Shown here: in pieces, positions 23,354-35,135 of the stretch
How positions within the stretch are numbered: position 1 is the first letter of the stretch
How the letters are laid out: every line of letters starts with the position of its first letter
Source of the DNA: Moniliella sp. 'wahieum'
Taxonomy: Eukaryota; Basidiomycota; Moniliellomycetes; Moniliellales; Moniliellaceae
Length of the DNA stretch: 64,000 bases
Assembly: GCA_003971905.1 (NCBI GenBank)
Contig: RSEE01000027.1
Location: forward strand, 372,001 to 436,000
Direction of reading: 5' to 3'
The notes under the pieces: model-generated
Seen by the model: the letters and a program-made list of their open reading frames with translations, nothing else
The model's database searches: none
What the model was told of the DNA's origin: nothing
Program-made: the position numbers and the translations under genes

Positions 23354-23865
23354 GCTTGAAGCTTGAAGAAGCAAGTGCAGAATGCGGTATGGGTACTATC
23401 ACTTAGCCACGCAACACAAATCCAATCTACTCCATCTAGTTCGTACCAAGGGCCTCTGGCTGGTCTTTTGCTTATAGTTTTGGCAGGGAGCGCAGGGAGG
23501 ATCGTTGTGCGCTGGTTGCAGTTTATCGGTCAAGGTACGCAAACTCCCAAGGCAAATGTCCCTAATTACGCCCTATACACACTTTCCTGGCCAGTAGATC
23601 CATGGAACGCATTCTAATAGCAACTAATCAGTGCCTTTTGGTATAGCCTTGTGATAACGGTCACGATGCATTCTTCCAGAAGATTGAGGGAGCTGATTGG
23701 AGTTGGTGAGCGTTTTGGGAAAGGAACAAGAATAGCGTTGCAAAGGGGTTATTAATGGTTGGTGCTCGACGCTGCTGGAACCAAAACCCCTTAGCACCCG
23801 ATTTCGTCCCCAACCGATCCGTTACTAATTACTTCTTTCCATCCCGTGCGAGCGCCAGAGCAATT

Positions 23866-25699
23866 TCACTCAGCACACGACGCCGATTCGCGCGTGCCGT
23901 GCGGGATGGGGTCCTCGGGCGGGGTAGGGTTGACGACATGCTCTTCCGTCAGGGGGGCCCGCGCCGCAATCGGGGTCGCTGCCGCTTCGGCCGCCTGATA
24001 CAATCCCTTGGCTTGTTCCTTCGCCGTCTTGCCCCCTGCGCTTGGGCGGCCAAGGTGCGGCCCAGGGCAAAGAGCAGCCCAGCCTCGCCAACTTACACTC
24101 GTCCAGTGTTTCGGCCGAAACGACGGGTGCAGCCGGCAGCGGTACGTTCGACGTGGACAGCGGTGCGACCGAGCCTTTCCCTACCGTCGTCACCGGGTCG
24201 GGCGAAGGAGGAATGCCTACTTCCGCCTCGGTCGCACGGACGAGCGCCAAGCCGTCCCGCGCCGAAGCGAGCGCACGAGCATGCAGCTCCGTCTGTCGCA
24301 CGCCTGCCTCAGCCTTGGTCTTGCCCTGCTGCTGCCACGGCCGGTCGGCCGCGGCGAGCAAAACGTTGACTAGATTGTAGAACAGCACACCGGCGTGGCA
24401 CTTGGTCTCGGTGGTGAGCTCGGGCAGGAGCGCCTGCGGCGCAACAACGTCCAGCTGGGCTTGGGCCAACGGCGTGGTGACCGGCGGCTCGGTCAGGGGT
24501 GCAGCGTGGGCAAGCGGCGAGCGCAGCAAACTAATCGCATGATTGTACAGCTGGGCCGCGCGCCGGGATGCCCGCGCGACGAGTAAAAGGTCGCGAGGGA
24601 TTCCAGAGCGGTGCCCAAGTCCGTGCTCTCTGCCCAGGTCGGTAGGTTAAGGTGCTGCAATGGCGTATAGGCCGTCTTGAGCGGCGCCTGCACCCCGCTC
24701 TGACCCTCAGGGGGTACGTAGGAAGTAGGATGGGCCAGGGGACCGGCTCGCCGCGCGGAGGCTCGGGGCCTTCCGCGCCTACGCCTTGGCCCCCACTCGC
24801 CGCGGTCACACGGGCGCCATGAGCGTCGGGAGGCAGAGCAAGCGGGAACATGTGCTGCACCGCCCAGCGGTAATACTCGTCGGCCAGGCCATCCATGTCG
24901 GTCACACCAGGGGTACCGTCCTTGTTGGCTTGTTGCGACGGTAAGATGAATTTGCCGCTGGAAGCCATGTCGCCCAGTTTCTTGGCCAACGCCACGGCCC
25001 GCATCGTGTCGGCCGGAGTAGCTTGTTGAACCGACAAGGGCCCAGCACGGATCAGCTCCTCAAACGCAGCTTGGAACGTGGTAAACGCCTCGACGTACTT
25101 GCCCGAAAACTCCAGCGCCGTGCCACGGCCCACCGCAATGGCCGACAACTTGGCCAACACATCTTCGGGCGAATTGGCCAGGCGGGTAAAGAAGCCCGTA
25201 TCGCCAGCAGCCTTGCGGGCGGCCTCTTGGGCTTGCTCATAGTACGTCTCGGCCGCAGCAAAGTCGCCCTTGCGCTCAGCACACGCGCCGCTTCCTTCAG
25301 CGGCGTCCGCACCGACTTGGGCCACGGCGAGCCCATCAAGTAGTACAGGTCCAAAATACCCACGGCCTCGAGGACGAAGGGCAAGCTCAGCAGACTACGG
25401 GCAGCAAGGCGGCAAGGCAGTCAGCGACAGAACCGCGCCAGGAACAAGCGGGTATGGGGTACGTACGAGATCACCACCACGCCGCCCACTTGATCCTGGG
25501 CGGCGGGGGCTGGAAGTTGCCATCGTCGCGCTGGGAAACGGTGGCGGGGTGGGCAACGCGCAGGCGGGGGGCCGAGGCAAAGGAGCGGTGGGGCACGAGG
25601 CGAGAAGGGAGGATGGCGGGGGCGGGCGACGCACGGGCGGCCGAGGCGAGCACGGCGGTGGACAAGACGCGGCGGGAAGAGGCAGGCGCGCGGGAGCAT
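23866..25699 (-). CDS. TPR-repeat mitochondrial protein, Mgr3-like, frameshifted
   Basis: Predicted mitochondrial membrane protein with tetratricopeptide repeats. The yeast relative Mgr3 is a substrate adaptor of the i-AAA protease. ATG 25699 starts an Arg/Ser/Ala-rich presequence best read in another frame as SSRRVLSTAVLASAARASPA and LVPHRSFASAPR. Intron 25395-25466 (GTACGT, CGTAG) precedes SLPFVLEAVGILDLYYLMG. TPR-like helices follow: GDFAAAETYYEQAQEAARKA, LSAIAVGRGTALEFSGKYVE, AFTTFQAAFEELI, DGLADEYYRWAVQHMF, then AAQLYNHAISLL, CHAGVLFYNLVNVLL and LASARDGLALVRATEAE. The end is read as KEQAKGLYQAAEAAATPIA with TGA at 23866. Frame changes lie near 24030, 24590 and 25290. The TPR character is clear. 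Orthology with Mgr3 is an inference. Confidence 0.5.
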
Positions 25700-26486
25700 G
25701 ACGGGCAGAGGAGGTGGAGGAAGAGAAGCAGGCGGAAGCAGGCGGGATCGGCTTCTCGGTTGTTGTCTGGCCTGGCTGAGGCGCACCAGCAATAATGGAT
25801 CGAAGCGAGCCCGACGGCCGATCCCGTCCGTTGCATGCGTTCCATCATCACCATCACCTGTGTCCCCCCCGCCCAAGGAGCCAGCCGCGCAACCTACCCA
25901 TCCGTCTCAAGACACGCACATGCACAACTGGCCACTGCCCCCGCGCTGCCCCCACTCTGTGTGCACAGACCACCACCAGCACCGCCTCTCGAACTCTCCC
26001 GTGCCATGGCCATCAGTGCATCAGTGCGAAGAAGTGACGTCACAGTGCATGTCCCGCTCCCCCCAAAGCCAAAGCCGCCGGACAAAGCGGCTTCGCTGAG
26101 CGGGTCCGTGCTGAGGCTCAGCCGGGCTCAGCTGAGGCGCTGCCTGACACGTCCTGGCACTGCGCCCCGTGATGATCAATCGATCGCTGATCCCGCCTCT
26201 CGTCGGCGCTTGGTCGTACGTGGTTCGTCCTGCTCTTGGATCTTGGATGTTACCGGGTATCGGCGTAGCGCGTACCCGACCCCTCCCGTCAGCCCTCCCG
26301 TTCGGGCGCGCTTCGTAGCCGGTCCTCTCCGGCCACAGCAGGCGCATTTCGGATGGCACTGCTGCGTCTGTACCGGGGCCATCCAGGCCGCACGACTTGA
26401 CCCGAATTGCTCTGCATATGGGGTGATGCGTGATGCATGATGCGACCGGGGCCGATGGTGCGATGGTGCGGGCCGATGAGCCTCAC

Positions 26487-26523
26487 CGATCATCGATCAT
26501 CGATCATCGATCATCGATCATCG
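26487..26523. repeat. (ATCGATC)n tandem palindromic repeat
   Basis: Five near-perfect copies of the 7-mer ATCGATC, each containing a self-complementary ATCGAT. Confidence 0.9.
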
Positions 26524-26592
26524 CTGAGCTCAGCCGGAGTGCACAGGCTGAGCGGCTGAGTTAACGGGTAACCCTGGCTAACCCAGAAGGCT

Positions 26593-26620
26593 CCTCAAGC
26601 TTCAAGCTTCAAGCTCTCAA
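26593..26620. repeat. (AAGCTTC)n tandem repeat
   Basis: Three copies of AAGCTTC in tandem followed by AAGCTCTCAAGC. The same heptamer recurs at 28751-28790, around 18425, 18770 and 23354, and at 40388. Confidence 0.9.
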
Positions 26621-27306
26621 GCCGAGCCGCTGCTCTGCCTCAGCCGCCTCAAGTCAGCGTCAACATTGTTCAACCGTTCAACTTGAGCTTGAGCCATCCG
26701 ATATCATGCATCATAGATCATCGACCATTCATCATGCATCTTCCGGTCCGCCACGCGCACGTTCACAAGCACCCCAGCCGTCGGCAACTTGATGCGCCCA
26801 ATACCATGAGCGTCGTCTCCCGTTCGCCCTTGTTCTTGCCAGCTATCCGGTGCATCTTGCCCTCTTTAACTGATCTCGCATCCACAGGTACACTACAAGC
26901 TCTAACACATCCACAGAGAAAACAAGGCAATAGATGATGGAATTGGGGAAAAGTCGAGGCATAAGAGGGACTGGGTCCAACGGTCATATAGAGGCTTTTC
27001 TCAGAAAAGATACAACAGGGCCACCTCCGACACAAAGGAAGGGATAGCGCTTGGAATGCTTGATTCGGACACATAAAACGAAACATAGAGCCGCGCGCGC
27101 TCGCATGTGCAAACCCCATAACTGGTATGGTGGCAGGACAAACCAAAGCGTAGAGGAGTCAGAGCGCACAGGCACATTTACTACCATGATAGAGTACGGT
27201 TAGCTTCCATCTTGCCTTCGAAGGTGCAGCGAGAGCCATACAAAGGGACGTATACATACCACAAGCATGGATGCTCATATCAGCAGGGTTCAAAAGAATC
27301 CCATCC

Positions 27307-27498
27307 TTAAGCCCAGGGCGAGCGGAGGGGCGAGCGGCCAGACAGACGGCGGCCCTTGCTAGCGTTCGCCGCCGCTTGGACTTGGGCAGGCGTGGGCTTT
27401 TGGGCCGAGGACTTGGCCAACGAAGCCTGGTTGGCCGTCTTGGGCAGGCGCAGCGTAGCGCGCGAGCCGTAGTTGCGGAGGACAGTCGAGGCGAACAT
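27307..27498 (-). CDS. Small basic protein with mitochondrial-type N-terminus
   Basis: From ATG 27498 a 63-residue frame reads MFASTVLRNYGSRATLRLPK followed by an Ala/Lys/Gln-rich part. The N-terminus is basic, hydroxylated and acid-free, typical of a mitochondrial presequence. A one-base shift near 27355 would give an alternative ending with LKDGILLNPADMSIHACG and a GTATGT donor at about 27258. I do not recognise the family. It may be a small respiratory-chain or ATP synthase subunit, but nothing specific shows this. Confidence 0.35.
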   Translation of the reverse strand: MFASTVLRNYGSRATLRLPKTANQASLAKSSAQKPTPAQVQAAANASKGRRLSGRSPLRSPWA

Positions 27499-27884
27499 GG
27501 TGTGGTTGGTGGGGCGAAGAGAGCAGAAGAGGCGGGAGGATGGGGTGGATGGCAAGTCGGACGGTGGGAGGCGAGGGTGGGCGACTTTATACTGCTTGGG
27601 ATGTGTGCGTGGCCCCATGCCACAGCCCGATAGCAGGAGCGATAAGGCACGTGGGCAGTGTTCCCCGGGTTCAGGCCACCCGGTCGGCCAACCGGGCAGG
27701 GTGGGCCCGGGCTGGTGAGGGCGAGCACTGGCGTGGTGCTGCTGCACGGAGGGTGGGCGCGATGCATGATGCGTGGATAGATGACGTCGATTCGCTTGGG
27801 GGCGCGGGGTTTGCCAGGGGGATGGCCAGCCATTGCCTGGCACAGTGCATGCGCCCTTCTTCCCCGGAATTCGACGTCACATTG

Positions 27885-28043
27885 ACCCATGATGCATGAT
27901 GCATGACGCGCATGACGCAATGACGCGTGATCGAGATCATAACATGCCAGATTCACACATGGGCTAGTAGGCGGTAGGGAGGAGGCATGATGCATGATGA
28001 ATGATGCATGACCGGTGACTGGTGACCTGTGACATGTGACCGG
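27885..28043. repeat. TGATGCATGATGCATGA and GACCGGTGACTGGTGACC palindromic blocks
   Basis: Two blocks of ATGCATGATGCATGATG units (around 27890-27930 and 27985-28010). The second runs into GTGACTGGTGACCTGTGACATGTGACC units. Same families as 15967-16077. Confidence 0.85.
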
Positions 28044-28239
28044 ATAAGCGCACCGCGGAAAAATAGAGCTTCGATGCTTGGCTTGTCCTGAGATCTGAGA
28101 CACCTACTGCCTTTCCCGCAGCTGCCCCCCGGCCTTCCCCGCACTTTGGCCGAACCTGGGGGCCTATCCCACACGCCCGGCTGCTCGGGAGTTGTCGTGC
28201 CGGATAAGTAAAAGAGCCACTGTGGCGAATCATTAACCA

Positions 28240-28325
28240 AGTCATCGATGCGACCATCGGCCATCGACCATCGGCCATCGACCATCGGCCATTGCATCAC
28301 GCATCATCCATCATACATCATACAT
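28240..28325. repeat. (ATCGGCCATCGACC)n and CATCATACATCATACAT repeats
   Basis: Three to four tandem copies of the 14-mer ATCGGCCATCGACC are followed by degenerate CATCA units. Confidence 0.9.
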
Positions 28326-28750
28326 GCAGTTTCAAGCTTGCAAAAGGGCAGGCATTGCTATGTCCGTCGGCACCATTCACACGTTCCCCCGCCCATTTCC
28401 ATTTCCGTTCCCGGTCCCGGTACCGCGACAAGCTCCGCTCTGTTGTGCAATAGCCACCGGCGCCTCAGCCTGACTCATCATGCACATTCCCCAGCGTGAG
28501 GCCTTCGGGCGCGATCGGATATCCGGCCTCTTCCTAGCAGCATCTGTTGCTGGAACGTCGCCCAGGCGGTGGCCACATCCATATTCGCTGCTGCGGGTGG
28601 GGATCTTTGTGCTGGTTTCGATCTGACCTCCACCACCCAAATCCAGTCCTAGTCAGACCTTTCGAACTACCGATAAGGACAAAAGACTGCGCAATATTAA
28701 TAGCGGGTACGGCTTATTTTGGTACTGTGTGCACGTACGCATATAGCAGG

Positions 28751-28800
28751 CCCTTCAAGCTTCAAGCTTCAAAGCTATCTTCAAGCTTAATGAGCTTAAT
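28751..28800. repeat. AAGCTTC repeat cluster
   Basis: TTCAAGCTTCAAGCTTCAA, then TTCAAGCTTAATGAGCTTAA. Same heptamer family as 26593-26620. Confidence 0.85.
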
Positions 28801-29972
28801 GCATCCCCCCCCCTCTATCAGCATAGGCAGGTATAGATAGACACGAGATTGTGCGTTAGGCGTTACGCGCTGCGCGTTATCGCCGCCGCAATCATCTACA
28901 AATCGCCGCAGCTCCACGATATATGGAGACGCTTTTTGTACGTACCCACATCCCCCCGCGTTGCTTTTAGGTATCACAAAAACGGTTGGGCTTCAAATCT
29001 TTGGGACAGTGGACAGTTTGGAAGGGCGACGCTACCGCTGTAGCAAACCTTTGGGATCTAGGGACGACGTTGAGCTACTGCGGGTGGCTCGTGTGTATCA
29101 CGCCAAGGTCCCATCAGTGCATCAGTCCCTCGGTCGTTTTCTCGCTTCTGGTTTTCTTATTGGCCCGCTGCCAGTCGTGACGACTGGCTTTTCTTGATGT
29201 TCCTCTGTAGCCGTTGTTGGTTTGATTGGACCAGAACCACCACCACCACTGGTGCGATTGCATCACCCTCGAGGACCATCCGAACTCCAGGTCTCATCAG
29301 CTGCATCAACGACGGTGTATATCCTCACGTGCATAATCGTTCAGGGAATTTTATTGGGCTAATAAGATTGCCGTTGTCATGCGTGCCACTACTCCCCTAG
29401 AGGGCATAGTAGGAATGTATTCACTGGCCTGTGTAGTTGGTATTCCACGGTACAATGTGATTAAAAGTGGCCACAGAACATTACTCCCGTTGGTTGTGCA
29501 ACGTCAAAACACAAGGAGCTGGCTCACCTTGGGAGCGTCCCGTTGCAATTTCACGGTTCAGGTGGCCTGCCTGTTTTGTGGCAACGTCAAACACGCCTTG
29601 TGCATCAACTCTGGCTTTAGTACGCACGAGAATGGCATTATCCATGGAGTACAGCCTCAGGTCTCAAGGCCCACTATACTACGGGCCTCTGTTCTCCAGA
29701 GTTGGTAGCAAGCCACTTGCAGAAACGGTTCACCGATGAGCCTCACGGCACTTCATTGGCTACGCTACACGAGGTACTAGATATTCCCCACCCTTTCTTC
29801 AATGGGGCCACAAGGCCAAGCAACAATGGGACGCTTGAAGCACACGAGAGACTTTTGCTGAAGGTCGTCGCGAACCTCATTTTTTCCCTTTACCTTGGCG
29901 ACGGAACTTTCAACAGACAGACCCCCGAGCCTCGGTGTTTATCCATGCCAACCTGCCCCCTGACGACTCGCG

Positions 29973-30013
29973 ATGGCACTTTCCCTTACCGATGGCACTT
30001 TCCCTTACATCGT
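29973..30013. repeat. Tandem duplication of an 18-nt unit
   Basis: The unit CGATGGCACTTTCCCTTA occurs twice in direct tandem. Confidence 0.9.
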
Positions 30014-30530
30014 TGAAACATATGCACAAGCGCACACCTTTTTCTTTTTTTGGCCGCGGGTACATGATGAGCGTGCCCTACTGTGTCACTGGTTATTGGG
30101 GGCGAAGAGAAGAGGGATGCTGGTAGTGGTGGTGGTAGTGGGCATGGTATCATCCACTGTCAAGTTACCAACACCAAATGGAGTGGAAGCCGAAAAGCGC
30201 TTGTACCTCTGCATCTGTTCTGCCACTGTGCCTTCATCTCTCTGGCCAGACATATAATAGCCCTCTGGGAACCAGCCAATGGACGGTTGCAATGTTGCAA
30301 CCCAACGTGGCGGTTGATGGCGGGGAGGCGGAGCGGAATGCGGCCCAGAGCAGAGACTGCTGTGTGCGAGCGCGGCGCGGGCCGGGAATTAGTAATGGGG
30401 AGTGGTGGCAACGGCGCGGGGGCCCATTGACGATTGGTTGGTTGCAAGGGGCTCGGCCAAGCCAGCGCTTTTTGTCGGCTGCTTTGGTGGGTGTTTGGAC
30501 GCTGCTCTGCCCATCATCCGCCTGGTTGCC

Positions 30531-31292
30531 ATGCTTGCCCACCCGCTCTCCTCTGGCCTGCGTTCTGGTACGTGTTCCCCGTGATCCCCCATGTGCGCCA
30601 TGTGCCTGCGCGGCCCCACTGACGCTCGCTTGGTTTGACCTGCTTCCTCAGGGGCCCTACGCATCGCCCGTCCTGGCCTCCTCGCGCCCTCGCTCCTGCC
30701 CTCGCGCCGCTCGCTGCCTGTCCACCAGCCCTGCCCCCGGCTCAGGCTTGGAACCATCCCCCGCCACCCAAAGAATGGACGGTCATGGCCGACGCGGGGT
30801 CCAACCAGCAGTCGCTCGAGACGCCGCAGAACAAGGCCGAGTGGGTGTGACCAAGATGGACCAGATTGTCAACTGGGGCCGGCAGGGTTCGCTCTGGCCC
30901 ATGACCTTTGGTCTGGCGTGCTGCATTGAGATGATGCACTGCTCTACCCGCGGTACGACCAAGATCGACTGGGTATCATTTTCCGTGCCTCGCCGCGTCA
31001 GTCGGACGTGATGATTGTCGCTGGCACGTTGACCAACAAGATGGCCCCCGGCTTGCGCAAGGTGTACGACCAGAGCCCGAGCCACGGTGGGTAGTGTCCA
31101 TGGGCTCGTGCGCCAATGGCGGCGGGTACTACCACTACTCGTACTCGGTCGTGCGTGGGTGTGACCGCATTGTGCCAGTCGACCTGTACGTCCCTGGATG
31201 CCCGCCCACGGCCGAGGCTGCTGTACGGCCTGATGCAGCTCCAGCGCAAGATGCGCAGGAACCGCAAATCGGTCCTGTGGTACCGCAAGTAG
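30531..31292 (+). CDS. NDUFS7: NADH:ubiquinone oxidoreductase (complex I) PSST/NDUFS7 subunit, frameshifted
   Basis: Matrix-arm subunit of respiratory complex I that holds iron-sulphur cluster N2, the last electron carrier before ubiquinone. Exon 1 from ATG 30531 reads [13 protein letters not shown]. Intron 30568-30651 (GTACGT, CTCAG) leads to a Ser/Arg/Pro-rich presequence. The conserved body is [28 protein letters not shown] (the tandem cysteines of N2), then [20 protein letters not shown] and [15 protein letters not shown] across two frame changes. After these come [20 protein letters not shown] and [10 protein letters not shown] (two further cluster cysteines) and [13 protein letters not shown] at the end. 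One base is missing near 31074, at the expected YDQMPEPRW motif. Function of the family is firm. Confidence 0.93.
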
Positions 31293-32053
31293 TTGTCCTT
31301 GTTTCTATGTATCATTCATCCTGCATTGGCGTTCCTCTCCCCTGATTTCCCTTGTAGTCGTGCGCTGCCTAGCTCTCCGATCATGCCATGCCGTCTTCTT
31401 GCCCCAGCCGCACCCTCGACGCGAAGGGGAAGAAGTGGTGCTTAAGGAACGGGGGTCGTGATTGCACGGCCCCAGTAGGCCTCGTTCTCCGGGCCAATAC
31501 AACCGCCATGACGGTATGCTTTGACTGACTACAGCCCGAGACCGAAACCGAAACCGGCCGGGATCGGGAAAATGTCCCGATTTGGACCTTCGGAGCGAGG
31601 GAAATACATGGCGGATCTGCTCTCTGACCTCTGACCTCCTCGGATAACATGTGTGTTCGGGTAGGCAGACCTTGTACCAACCGATTCCCCAGCCGCGACG
31701 CTCTCGACAGTGGTGAACTATATCAGGGAAAAGAGGGGGCAAAGATAGTGTGGATACCGTGGGGCATATGTTTTGCAACGACCAACATGGTCGAACAGGG
31801 AGGTGATCGACGCGGTGCGCTGACACGGGACAGCCACAGTTCCCGAGGGACCGCCGAATCAGCCGAGTCAAAGGCAAGGCATCCGGCGACATCATGCAGC
31901 CCCTGCGGCGCTGCCCTCCGTTCGTGCGGAGCAGGCGCACGTACCATGGCAGGCACAGGGGCGAGGGGAGGGGAGGGAAGGGAAGATGAGGTGGTGGGGA
32001 CGGGGAAAGGTAGGCGAGAAGACAAAATGGATGAGAACAACCGCTTGGATGAA

Positions 32054-32613
32054 TTAGTCAAACAGACCAAAGCCCATGTCGTCGTCCGACTCCTCCTCTT
32101 CCTCCTCTTCTTCTCCTCGGCAGCAGCCGCCTCACCGCCGGCAGCCGCGGCCGCGGCCGGGGCAGCGCCAGCGGGCGCAGCGCCCACGGCACCGATACCA
32201 GCCAGGAGCTCCTTCACGTCCTTGCCCTCGAGCGCCTTGGCGAGCAGAGTGGCCCACACGGGCTCCACCTCCACCTTGGCGGCCTTCGTCAGGGTAGTGA
32301 TCTTCTCCGCCTGGAACGGAAACGGGAACAAGGGGGTCAGTGTTCTGGCTTTGCGCAGGCCGATGCGGGAAGTGAGTCCGCTGGGCCGTCCTATTGCGAA
32401 TGGGTGCGGGCCATGGCAGACGGGGAGGAAGCAGGATGGCACGAGACGAAGGGGTCCAGCTCTTCGATCCAGCATTCAGCCCGTACGTCCCTGGGCACAG
32501 CTTTGAGGGTACCCATTGCCCATACCCGAGCCACCAGAAAAGAAACGTACAGAGATCTCGACTTGCTCGTCGGCAAGGATGAGGGTGGCGAGCGTAGCAG
32601 CGTTGGCAGACAT
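32054..32613 (-). CDS. RPP1: 60S acidic ribosomal protein P1
   Basis: P1 forms the ribosomal stalk with P0 and P2 and recruits translational GTPases. Exon 1 from ATG 32613 reads [20 protein letters not shown]. Intron 32311-32550 (GTACGT, TTCCAG, 240 nt, long for this window) leads to [20 protein letters not shown] and [19 protein letters not shown]. An Ala/Gly hinge follows. The universal P-protein tail, acidic residues followed by [11 protein letters not shown], lies in a different frame because one G is missing near 32106. That this exactly conserved ending can still be read directly behind the break is good evidence that the break is not biological. Confidence 0.92.
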
Positions 32614-33114
32614 GGTGTCGGCGGACAGGCAAAGTGATGCTGGGCTGGAGCAGACGCCCGACCGCCATGGCCAGCAACGGAGGGGGAAGCCAACGACGCA
32701 GGTTAGGGTTGCCGGCTTGGTCGGGTTTGGGCGCAATAAATTTGGTGTCCGGGGGGGGGCTACCTGAGTCTTTCGTGAAACGTTCATTTCATCCGTGGCC
32801 GTATGCGCTGCGTTCCATCTGAAGCCAACTGGTCCCAGCTAAGATCGAGCCTGCTAGAGCCCACGACGACAACCACCGGCGGGTGTATAGTCACCAGCGG
32901 ATGTGGGACTAGCTGGCGGGGACGGGCCGTTCGCCCGCTACTAGTGGTGCATGGGTGTGCTTGATTTATTCCTGGGAAAAAACTATGGTTCTTGCGGGCG
33001 TATGGAGAGGGGGAAAGGGGGAAAGAAAGGAAGCAAGGAGCGGTCGAGGTCCCGCATGCGGCGGTGGGGGTGGGCGCCCAAGCCGACGCAGGCTATTGCG
33101 CTGGTGGCGGTGGA

Positions 33115-34338
33115 TCAGTAGGGTTTGGTCAGCTGGTGCGGAACATCCAGGCCGCTAGGCAGGTGGGTGAGCAGCGCATGCAGACAAGCCCCGTAGCCTT
33201 TTATGCTGGAGCGGGGGGAGACGGGCATGGGAGCAGGTAGTGTGGCAGCCCTCATGGGCGTCCCGGTGCGAGAGACCACGTTCGCCTTGATGAGGGGCTG
33301 TTGGACTTATGGGCAAGCACCAGGCGATCCTGCTCCGGGGCAGGACAAGCACCCGCACCCGTGTGGATGGCCACGAGCGCACTGCTCAGCACCAATAAGA
33401 TGGGCGGCACGCCATGCTCCACGTGCAGTTGCGTCCAGTCCCTCAGTGCCGACCGCAGCGCGTCGTTGGTCCCATCACACGACCGGGCAGACGAAACGGA
33501 CCCGCTTGCACGTGGGCCATGCGGGTACGCCGGTGCGAAGATCATATCGATCCCACGCACGTGCGAGGCAGCTGCGACCTGGCCGTCCGACAAGGGTGGA
33601 GCATCAGCAGACCCATCCGTATGGGCCCCGACTACCATGGTGGTGTACAAATCGTGGTCCGCGCGACCGATCCGGGCCAGTTGGCGGCGGACAAAGAGAC
33701 GGAGACAGAAATCGAGCTGGATCCCCCCGGTTGGAGGCGGTGATGGCACGGGTCACGGCGGTGCCCATCAACGATACCCCAAACTGCGGCGCAAGGAACT
33801 GTGCTAGGGCCACGAGCGCGTCCGAGGGAAGGGCGAGAAGAACGTTGGGTCCGAGTGCCAAGGCGGCATGAATGGTTGTGCTCCGATCTGCCCGTGTCGG
33901 AGCCGCACGTAGGACAGCCAATGCGCGCAGATGGTCCCTGTTCCCCACCGAGGGGGGAAGAGGGGAGTGGGCCAACGTCCAGGCCAAGTTGTTGGCTGCG
34001 ACCAAGCGGAGGTGGGAGGCGCGTCGGGTCACGGCTTTGGCTCGCCGGGTCTGGACCTGCTTCCACGCTGAGCTGATTTTTGGTCCTGCGAGCGAACCAA
34101 ACAAGAAGGTACAAATCTTTCCGGCCGGCCCCACCGCTTTCTGGGGGTGCCACAACGAGTTGGGCCGTATACTTGTCACCCCATTGGGGGGAGGTAAGGG
34201 ACAGGCGGAACGTCGATGCCAGGGCCGTGCCGGGTAGGCGAGTGAAGTGTGCGAGGGGTAAGCGGGGGGCGGGACGGGGAGGCGCAAGGGATGCGAGAAA
34301 GAGGAGGAAAGGGGTAAAATGAAAGGACGCGGGGTCAT
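33115..34338 (-). CDS. Unrecognised protein, frameshifted
   Basis: I do not recognise this gene. From a possible ATG at 34338 the minus strand reads a Ser/Pro/Arg-rich N-terminus, then KAVGPAGKICTFLFGSLAG, a Lys/Arg-rich helix, LRLVAANNLAWTLAHSPL and ALGPNVLLALPSDALVALAQ. Around 33760 the frame moves to QLDFCLRLFVRRQLARIGR, DHDLYTTMVVGAHTDGSADA, VRGIDMIFAPAYPHGP and VPPILLVLSSALVAIHTGAG. The end is ambiguous between frames, with stops near 33155 and 33115. Hydrophobic strands alternate with charged segments, as in a soluble alpha/beta domain. An MPN-domain protein was considered, but the JAMM histidines are absent. Confidence 0.4.
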
Positions 34339-35135
34339 GGCGGACAGGAAGAATTGGATGATACGGAGGTGGATGGAGATGAAAGGAAAGATGGCGAGGG
34401 GGAATGAATGCGATGGAACGAGGGGAGGGGCCAAGCGAGTAATATGCAGTGAGAGAGGCGGAGGGCGGAGAGGTAGTCGATCAACGAAAGATGGGGTGCT
34501 CGGTTGCAGTTGGGAGGTTTTTGTGATAGTAAGGAATGGCAAGCTGCACGTGTCGACCTGCGGCACGGACAGAGTGATGGCTGGGGATGGGGAGGGGGGC
34601 AGGAGGAGGTGGAAGATGGCGAGGAAGGGTGGGGCAAGAGGGGGTTGGGTTATAATGGAGCTAGGCATGCCAATTAGATTGGATTAGAAATGGTTGGACC
34701 TCCCATCCGAGTCCCGCCCTTTCCTTATCGGCTTGAATGGAATCAGCTGAGGTAAGCCATTCGTCGCGCACAGCCAGATAATAAGCGCCCAGCCACGACC
34801 AATAGAGCTGGCTTGCCGCGCTAGCCAAGGGGGGCGCTTTGTTGCATCGCTACCAGAGAAAGTTGGCCATCGTGTATACAGTGAAATGCACTGCACATGC
34901 CTTCTGCCAACAGCTGACGCGAAGGCAGGAAGAAGTAGCTAAGAACGTGGAACTACAAAAAATGAAGCATTGCACAGATGCCTTCCGTCCGCGTCAACCG
35001 CTGACGTAGAGGTAGGAAGAAGCAACTGGTGCGAAAGAGACCGTGGAACTAGAAAAAAGTCAACACTTGTCCCAAGTAGCGCCTGATTTGGGAGAGACGA
35101 GGGTGGGCGAAGCAGAGGGCGAACCAAGACGGTAC
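34339..35135. other. Intergenic region
   Basis: About 800 nt between two minus-strand genes. An 86-codon open stretch continues upstream of the 33115-34338 gene, so its 5' end could lie here. A near-duplicate pair of segments (ACGAAGGCAGGAAGAAG at about 34918 and GACGTAGAGGTAGGAAGAAG at about 35002) is visible. Nothing else supported. Confidence 0.45.

Larger units (their letters stand above)
25700..27306. other. Repeat-rich intergenic region
   Basis: No gene supported over 1.6 kb. GCTCAGC/GCTGAGC motifs occur at about 26095-26140 and 26524-26560, the ATCGATC block at 26487-26523, AAGCTTCAAGCTTC at 26593-26620, and ATGCATCATAGATCATCG near 26705. Confidence 0.55.
27499..30530. other. Three-kilobase gene-poor, repeat-rich region
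   Basis: No gene supported. It holds dense palindromic repeat blocks (27885-28043, 28240-28325, 28751-28800) and an 18-nt tandem duplication at about 29973-30013. The several ORFs of 60-110 codons have no conserved motif and several overlap repeats. Confidence 0.5.

Noticed and set aside
26487-28325. Regular short repeats resembling a CRISPR array
   Set aside because: Units are 7-14 nt, directly tandem and palindromic, with no constant-length unique spacers, and the host is a eukaryote.
32311-32550. Additional middle exon in the P1 gene
   Set aside because: EIS joins directly to AEKITTLTK as in other P1 proteins, and no P1 residues are missing.
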